In this document: positions 35,101 to 44,100 of the stretch, in pieces | Position numbering within the stretch: the stretch's first letter is position 1 | Layout: every line of letters starts with the position of its first letter | Source: Elephas maximus indicus | Taxonomy: Eukaryota; Chordata; Mammalia; Proboscidea; Elephantidae | DNA length: 64,000 bases | Direction: 5' to 3' | NCBI RefSeq assembly: GCF_024166365.1 | Contig: NC_064826.1 | Location: forward strand, 57,925,001 to 57,989,000 | Translations under genes and position numbers: made by a program | The notes under the pieces: generated by a model | What the model saw: the letters and a program-made list of their open reading frames with translations, nothing else | Databases searched by the model: none | Told to the model about the DNA's origin: nothing

Positions 35101-38100
35101 ACCAAAATGTGGTTATAATATTTTTTGTTATTATATATAGTGATATAGATGCTTCTTTATCACCACATTAAAAACAAGTTCTAGCAGTGATTCTGATTGT
35201 TACTGTAATTTTGAAGCGATGAGCATATTGATGCTTTGAGATATTTGCAATAATGAATATAATATGAAAATGTCTATTGATATCACAGTTACAGGTGCTG
35301 CTGATACTAATGTGATTTGTTGATTATATTCATATCTAGGGAAATGTTAAATTTCAGTTAGTGGCTAGTGAAAATAAAGGTGGAATTGTTTTCCTATTTG
35401 AGTTAATAGATCATCCTCCATTCTATGAAGGCTCCGTTCAGTTTAAGAATCTCAAAATATAAAGCGCTCTTGTTATTTTTGGAATTGGGTGATACTAGAA
35501 AATACTTGCCCTGAGGCTTAAAATTTTGAAATGGATACTTGTAAGTTGTTTTCTTGACTAGAGTATTTTTAAAAATAAAATAAGAATCCTGTGTTTACAA
35601 GTACTTAATATTTTATTTTGTATTTTTTTAAGCAGGTAGACTGAAAAAGCCTTTTGTAAAGGTGGAAGATATGTGCCAGTAAGTATAAGTCTCATCTGTA
35701 CAATTCCAGTACAATACTAAAAGGGAAACTTTCCTAACTAATTAAAGTAGCTCATAAAAGTACCTAACAGTAAGTTAGGTACTTTTATGAGCTAATTAGG
35801 TACCTTTATGCTAGATTTGGAGCCTTGGTAGTACAGTGGTAAAGAATTTGGCTGCTCACCTCTTTAGACAAAGATTAGACTGAGCATTTTTTTTTTTTTT
35901 TTTTTATAAGACATAAAATGATACTGGTGAGGAGTGTGCTTCTTAGCTCAAGTAGACACATGAGACTGTGTGGACAGCTCCTGTCTGGAGGTAGATGAGA
36001 AGGCAGAGGGGGACAGGAGCTGGCTGAATAGACATGGGAAATACAGGGTGGAGAGAAGGCATGTGCTGTCACATTGTAGGGAGAATAACTAGGGTCACAT
36101 AACTGTGTATGTAATTTTTTGTGAGAAACTGACTTCAGTTGTAAACTTGCACTTAAAGCACAATTAAAAAACAAAAAAAAAGAATTCAGCTGCCAACCAA
36201 AAGGTTGGTAGTTTGAATCTACCGGCAGCTCCTTTTGGAAACCCTATGGGGCAATTTCACTCTGTCCTGTAGGCTTGCTATGAGTCAGAAACGACTCGAC
36301 GGCAATGGGTTAGGTTTGGTTTTTGGATGCTAGATCTATATTAATGTTCCTGTGGTACAAGTTACAGAAAGTAAAAAAAGTAGCATTAATTAATTTGGGC
36401 TCAAGGAACAGATTTAGTTTTAGTATGCTGTAGACAGTATTTCTTTGAAATACCTGCTTCAGAGAAATAATGGAAGCAACTCATTTTTTAGTATCTATCT
36501 CAAATAACCATTTTCTGGCTTAATGCAATACCATACAATTTAGAACTACTACTATAGGGTTGCTATGAGTTGGAATCGACTCGACGGCAGTGGACTTAAA
36601 GATTGCTCCCACCTTTGTGAAAAATAAATTGTTAGGTATTACTTGTAAATACAAGGAGCCCTGATGGCACAGTGGTTAAGTGCTCGGCTGCTAACCAAAA
36701 GGTCTGCGGCTTGAACCCACCCAGCAGCTCGGTGAGTGGAAGACCTGGCAATCTGCTTCTTTAAAGATGTAAAAGATGTAAGGATGTAAAAATTCCATGG
36801 GGCAGTTCTACTCTGTCACATGGGAACACTGTAAGTCAGAATCTACTCAATATCACCCAACAATTTAGAAATACAAAATCTGAATATAGCATCTAATTTG
36901 GTAGTTTTCCAAAACTATATCACTCTGAAAGATATATTTGTAGGACAATCTTAATGAAGAATATAGATATAAATAAAATAGTTTTACATGGGAAAAATAA
37001 AATAACTCTTTCCACTTTCTCAATTAGACATTTTAAACATGTGTGGCTAATTCTTTTGGGTACTACTGAAGTGCCAAAGATGTGTTGAATGCTTTTTTTA
37101 AGAAATGTGTTATTGTGAACAAAAATGCAATTCAAAATCAGACCTAGAAATTGGCTCCTAGAAGGTAAGCCAAACTGATTTCTGTTGATTATTTCAGACT
37201 CCAGTTGAATTATATAACTAAGACTTGTTTACTTTCATCATAGAGAATCTCATGTATTTGTGTTGTTATTGTTTTAGATTTTATAGGCCGTTTTATCTTC
37301 AGTTGACCAACATGCCTTTTATAAATTATTCTGTCCAGAAGCCCTGCAGTCCATTTGATGTGGATAAGCCATCTAGCATCCAAAAGCAAACTCAAGTTAA
37401 ACTAAGGTTGGTTTGAATCTTTCAGAAGAAATATTCAGAATATCATCTCAAGTAATTTTTTTTTTTTTTTTTTTTAAGCAAGCGTTTACAATAACATATT
37501 TTACACCATGGTGTTGTGTGTGTGTGGCTGTGTATCTGTCCCCAATCACTATTATGGTTAATTTTCCTCTTGTGTATTTTATATTTTTATCGCCCTATGC
37601 AAGATTTGAAAGCTGAATCTGTTTTAAGTGTGTCAAGTTTGGGCACTTTAGATGTAGGGGAAGGTACTTGATGATAATAATGTGTTGTTTCTCTTAAGAT
37701 ATCTGAAATATTCTCCAGATATCTTTAAAATTCTTTAAATTTTAAGAATTTACATTCATTAAAGGTATTTGCTAATACAAATCTCTAGTCAAATTACTGG
37801 GTGATTCTATAAATTTTACCAAGTATCCCTCATGTTAAGTAGTTAATTCTTTTACCATGTATTTCTGTTGCCAGAATCCAAACAGATGGTGATAAACAAG
37901 ATGGAACCCCAATTCAGCTCCATTTGAAAGAGAAAAAAAAGAAAGGATATTGCGAATGTTGCTTACAGAAATATGAAGACCTTGAAACTGTAAATGTGAT
38001 TTTATATTTCGGGGGCTGATGTTTCTAAAACCATGAATAGTATTTCCTGTTTAAATTTAGTTTAGTCTTCTGATTGTGGCTTATAATTTGATAATTATAA

Positions 38101-41100
38101 GTAGTTTTCATTTGATAGAAATATTTAAAAATTTAAGAACCGTACTATATACCAGTCATTTCTCTGCACGAACAGCATTGAGCAAATGAAATCAATTCCT
38201 TGTCCTCATGAAGACTGCAGTCTATGGAAGGGGGCAGAAAGGTGACCACAGGACAAAAACATAAAGTACATGTAGAGAATGTTACATAATTGCTATGAAA
38301 AAACATAAACCAGGAATGGAGATGTTGCTGTTTGTTTAGACTAGACAAGGAATACCTAACTGATAAGGTACCATTGGACTTGGAGACCTGGAAGAAGTGA
38401 GATTACCAGACTTATGAATATCTGAGGAAGCAGCATTCCAGGCAGAGGTAACAGCAAGTGCAAAAGCCTTAAGTTAAAGTGAGTGATGGGATCAAAGAAC
38501 AGATAATGGACCCCTGGTAGTGACAGAAATGATGAGACATGGCCAGACTGTTATTTGTTTTAAAGGTGGGGCTAAGAGGATTTGCCAGTGAATTGGATGT
38601 GGGGAATGACAGAAATCATGAGTCAAGAATGTCTCTAGAACAGGCCTGAGCAGGTTTGTCATTTACTAAAGAGAGGAGAAGAATTGAAGAAATTGGAGAC
38701 AATTCTTTGAGGGAGCAGAAAGAGAAATACAATAGTTGAAAGGGGATCAAGAGAAAAAAGTTTTAAAGATAAGAGCTACTAGGGTTTGTAAGCTAATTAA
38801 AAGCAAGATTCATGCTGCCTGGGTTTGAATCCTGGTTTCCTGTCTCTGTGACCCTGGGTAGTACCTGGCACTTAATAAGTTTTTAATAAATGTTAGCTGT
38901 TCTTTGGATTATTAATATTTAAAATAGTAGAGATGTTTCTTGTGGTGTTTCATTTTGGTGGAAGATGGTGGGAAAGCTAAGAAGAAGGAGAAATATTTTA
39001 AAATACCTGATTCATAAACTATCTGTGTCTTCAGGCTCTTAATTGAAGTTTGATAACCCAAAAGATATTAGTACTTTTTTTGTTTTGCTTGTATAATAAA
39101 GAAAAAAAAGAAATATGAGTAACAGTTAATTGATTTTAATTCAGAAGCTAAAATATCTCAGAAATATTTTCTCTTCTCAAAATCACTTTGAAAATTGAAA
39201 TTATAGATTGGTCCTGAAATACTATTTTGCTGTTACAGCAACAGGCAGTTTAGAATGGATGTTTTCCTAAGTATTAGTTTTCTGATCCTCATTTGATGCA
39301 CAGAAAGTGTTTGGGATAAAAAAGAAAGTCTGGGCCACTTGTTGCCACAGAAGGGAAAATTAGGAAAACTAGACATTGAGATTGGTATTTAAAAAATGTT
39401 TTTAATAGATTTCACTTACATGTACATTTTTACACTAAGAATGAATAAAATATTGTTTATTTAATCTTAACATATCACAATGGTTTTTGGTTCTACCTGT
39501 AATCAGTGCATTTATTTAAGAACTATATTCGAATACTGGAAATAAAGCAACAAGAATGCAGCTATATCTTGTGATCTGGCAGAGAATATAGATATCAAAC
39601 ATTTATTTGCAAGTGTGATGATTGTCAAAAAAGTGGAAATACAAGGTGCAGTGGTAATAATGAGGTTTCTAAATCTAGAATAGGGGTCATAGAAGGCCCA
39701 ACTAAGGAAGTGACATTTAAATAAAATGGATGAGTAAGAACAAGGTGAAGGTAGAAGGGAACAACACAAAAGTCATTCAAAAATGTGAATAAATTGAATC
39801 CAAAGTATAGATTTGGTTTTTTAAAAATTTTAATCATTTTTCATTTGTTTAACAGTGCTGGACATATATAATTTATATATGGTGAATTATTTTGAAAGTA
39901 AGGTTATAAGTATTCCAGAATGTTGTGTGGACCTTTTTGTGACCAGTGGAGAATTTAGTTTTTAGAAATACAATCATCAAAACTTAGAATTATGTAACAT
40001 TAGGGAAATAGAAATGAGGTTTTCCATGGTCACCTTGATACAAGCTTCCAGATATAATTCACTGATAAGCAAATGACAAATGACAGGATCTAGCTTGGAG
40101 ATCTCACCTATTCAGAGAGAACTTTATTTCCTGTGAGTCTTATCCCAGTGAACTGCGGACTTCTTTACTTTTGTTCTTGACCGCTCTTAAGATTGAGAAT
40201 AACTTCTGTACTTTCTATTATGTTGTGTTGCTAGGTGCCCCCAAGTCAATTTGAACTCATAGCAACCCTGTGTACCACAGAATGAAACACTGCCCAGTCC
40301 TGCGCCATCCTTAAAATCATTGTTATGCTTGAGCCCACTGTTGCAGCCACTGTGTCAGTACAACTCATTGAGGGTCTTCCTCCTTTCCACTGACCCTGTA
40401 CTTTCCAAGCATGATGTCCTTCTCCAGGGACTGATCCCTCCTGATAACATGTCCAAAGTATGTGAGACCTAGTCTTGCCATCCTTGCTTCCAAGGAGCAC
40501 TCTGGTCATATTTCTTCCAGAATAGATTTGTTCATTCTTTTGGCAGTCCGTGGTATAGTCAGTACTCTTCGCCAACACCACAATTCAAAGGTGTCAATTC
40601 TTCTTTAGACTTCCTTATTCATTGTCCAGCTTTCACATGCATATGATGGGATTGAAAATACAATGGCTTGGGTCAGGCACAACTTAGTCTTCAAGATGAC
40701 ATCTTTGCTTTTCAACACTCTAAAGAGGTCCTTTGCAGCAGATTGGCCCAATGCAATGCATCTTTTGATTTCTTGACTGCTGCTTCCATGGCTGTTGATT
40801 GTGGACCCAAGTAAAATGAAATTCTTGACAACTTCAATCTTTTCTCCATTTATCATGATGTTGCTTATTGGTCCAGTTGTGCAGATTTTTGTTTTCCTTA
40901 TGTTGAGGTTTAATCCATACTGAAGTCTGTGGTCTTTGATCTTCATCAGTAAGTGCTTCAAGCCCTCTTCACTTTCAGCGAGCAAGGTTGTGTCATCTGC
41001 ATAACGCAGGTTGTTAATGAGTCTTCCTTCAATCTTGATGCCTCATTCTACTTCATATAGTCCAGCTTCTCAGATTATTTGCTCAGCATACAAATTGAAT

Positions 41101-44100
41101 AGGTATGGTGAAAGGATACAACCCTGATGCACAGCTTTCCTGACTTAAAACCATGCAGTATCCCCTTGTTATATCCGAACAGCTGCTTCTTGATCTATAT
41201 ACAGGCTCCTCATGAGTACAATTAAGTGTTCTGGAATTCCCATCCTTCACAACGTTATCCATAATTTGTTATGATCCCCATAGTCGAATACCTTTGCGTA
41301 GCCAATAAAACACAGGTAAACATCCTTCTGGTATTCTCTGCTTTCAGCCAGGATCCATCTGACATCAGCAATGATATCCCTGGTTCCACATCCACTTCTG
41401 AAACCGGCCTGAATTTCTGGCAGTTCCTGTTGATATACTGCTGCAGCTGCTTTTGAATGATCTTCTGCAAAATTTTGCTTGCGTGTGATATTAACGATAT
41501 TGTTCGATAATTTCTGCGTTCAGTCGGATCCCCTTTCTTGGGAATAGGCATAAATATGGATCTCTTCCAGTTCGTTGGCCAGGTAGCTGTCTTCCAGATT
41601 TCTTGGCATAGATGAGTGAGCACTCCCAGAGCTACATCCATTTGTTGAAACATCTCAATTGATATTCCATCAGTTCCTGGAGCCTTATTTTTCGCCAGTG
41701 CCTTTGGTGCAGCTTGGACTTCTTCCTTCAGTACCGTCCGGTTCTGATATGCTGCCTCTTGAAATGGCTGAACGTTGACTAATTCTTTTCGGTATAATGA
41801 CTCTGTGTATTTCTTCTATCTTCTTTTGATGCTTCCTGTGTCATTTAATGTTTTCCCCATAGAGTCCTTCAGTATTGCAATTCGAGGCTTGAATTTTTTC
41901 TTTAGTTCTTTTAGCTTGAGAAACGCTGAGCATATTCTTCTGTTTTGGTTTTCTATCTCCAGCTCTTTGCACGTTATTATAATACTTCGCTTTTTCTTCT
42001 CGAGTCGCCCTTTGAAATCTTCTGTTCAGTTTTTACTTCATCATTTCTTCCTTTTGCTTTAGCTGCTTGACATTCGAGAGCAAGTTTCAGAGTCTCCTCT
42101 GACAGCCATCTTGGTCTTCTTTCCTGTCTTTTCAGTGACCTCTTGCTTTCTTCATGTATGATGTCCTTGATGTCATTCCACAACTCATCTGGTCTTCTAC
42201 CATTAGTGTTCAATGCATCAAATCTATTCTTGAGGTGATTCTAAATTCAGGTGGGATATACTCAAGGTCCTACTTTGGCTCTCGTGGATTTGCTCTGATT
42301 TTTTTCATTTTCAACTTGAACTTGCATGTGAGCAACTGATGATCTGTTCCATAGTTGGCCCCTGGCCTTGTTCTGACTGATGATATTGAGCTTTTCCATT
42401 GTCTTATTCCACAGATGTAGTTGATTTGATTCCTATGTATTCTGTCTGGTGAGGTCTATGTGTATGGTCACCATTTATGCTGGTGAAAAAAGGTATTTGC
42501 AATGAAGAAGTCATTGGTCTTGCAAAATTCTATCATGTGATCTCCGGCCTTGTTTCTGTCACCAAGGCCATATTTTCCAACTACTGATCCTCCTCCTTTG
42601 TTTTCAACTTCCGCATTCCAGTCACCAGTAATTATCAATGCATCCTGATTGCTTATTCGACAACCTCAGACTGCAGAAGCTGATAAAAATCTTCAGTTTC
42701 TTCATCTTTGGCCTTAGTGGTTGGTTTGTAAATTTGAATAATGGTCCTATTAACTGGTCTTCCTTGTAGGCTTATGGATATTGTCCTATCACTGACAGCG
42801 TTGCACTTTAAGGTAGATCTTGAAATGTTCTTTCTGGTGATGAATGCAACACCATACCTCTTCAGGTTATCATTCCTGGCATAGAAGACTATATGATTGT
42901 CTGATTTAAAATGGCCAGTACCAGTCCATATCAGGTCACTAATGCCTAGGATATCGATGTTTATGTGTTCCATTTCATTTTTGATGATTCCAGTTTTCCT
43001 AGATTCATACTTCATACATTCCACGTTCCAATTGTTAATAGATATTTGCAGCTGTTTCTTCTCATTTTGAGTCATGCCACATCAGCAAATGAAGGTCCTG
43101 AAGGCTTTACTCCATCCACATATTTAAGGTCGGCTCTACTTTTTTTTCTACTTTGAGGAGGCAGCTCTTCCCTAGTCATCTTCTGAGTGCCTTCCAACCT
43201 GGGGGGCTCATCCTCCAACACTACATCAGACAATGTTCCGCTGCTGTTCTTAAGGTTTTCACTGGCTAATGCTTTTCAGAAGTAGACTGCCAGGTCTTAG
43301 TCTGGAAACTCAACTGAAACCTGTCTTCCATGGGTGACCCTGCTGGTATCTGAATACCGGTGGCATAGCTTCCAGCATCATAGCAACATGCAAGCCCCCA
43401 CAGTATGACAAACTGACAGACATGTGGGGGTTTGTATTATGAAGAACATATTTGAGAATAAGCAATTAAGTGATTTCTATTATGAGCACTGGTTGAGATC
43501 CTTTATTTACTTATTCTTAAATTTGTTCTTCAATTAAGAATTTTTTCTTGTTTTTTAATACTTCACAGGATTCAGTGTAGTTTGCTTGTTTAGTCTACTA
43601 TCTAGGTTCCTGTATGTTTTGGTTCTTGTGTATTAAATTATATTTCACTCACTTAATATTTTACTAGCTTTGCCCTACTTACTTAGTGGTAATTGTGTAA
43701 AGATAAAATATAGTAGTGGGAAAAATGCTTTCCAAAAATATTAGCACACTTTAAGTGCTAGATGTTACTGTTATTTTATTTCTTAGCATCCTTTAAAGTC
43801 AAGTAAAGGATATTTTCATTGCAATACTTATGGGAAACCTAATTTGGGGGGCATGAAAATGTTAGGAACTTGACCAAAAAGACATATATTGTTTTTTTTA
43901 AAATATAGTTGTATGTTTTTATGTTTTATTTTAGCATCTTCTATGTGAACAACACAGAAACTTTGCACAGAGCAACCAGTATCAAGTTGTTGATGATATC
44001 ATATCTAAGTTAGTTTTTGACTTAGTGGAATGTGAAAGGGACACACCTAAAAAGAAAAGGTAATTTCGCAATATAAGTTTAAAGATTCACTAAAATATTT

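Noticed and set aside
35865..36180. Possible new SINE: three copies (here, about 56254 and about 62950) share aaaatgatactggtgaggag and the same tail
   Set aside because: The third copy extends further 5' into sequence matching the L1 3' UTR at 960-1050, so these are differently truncated L1 3' ends of one subfamily.
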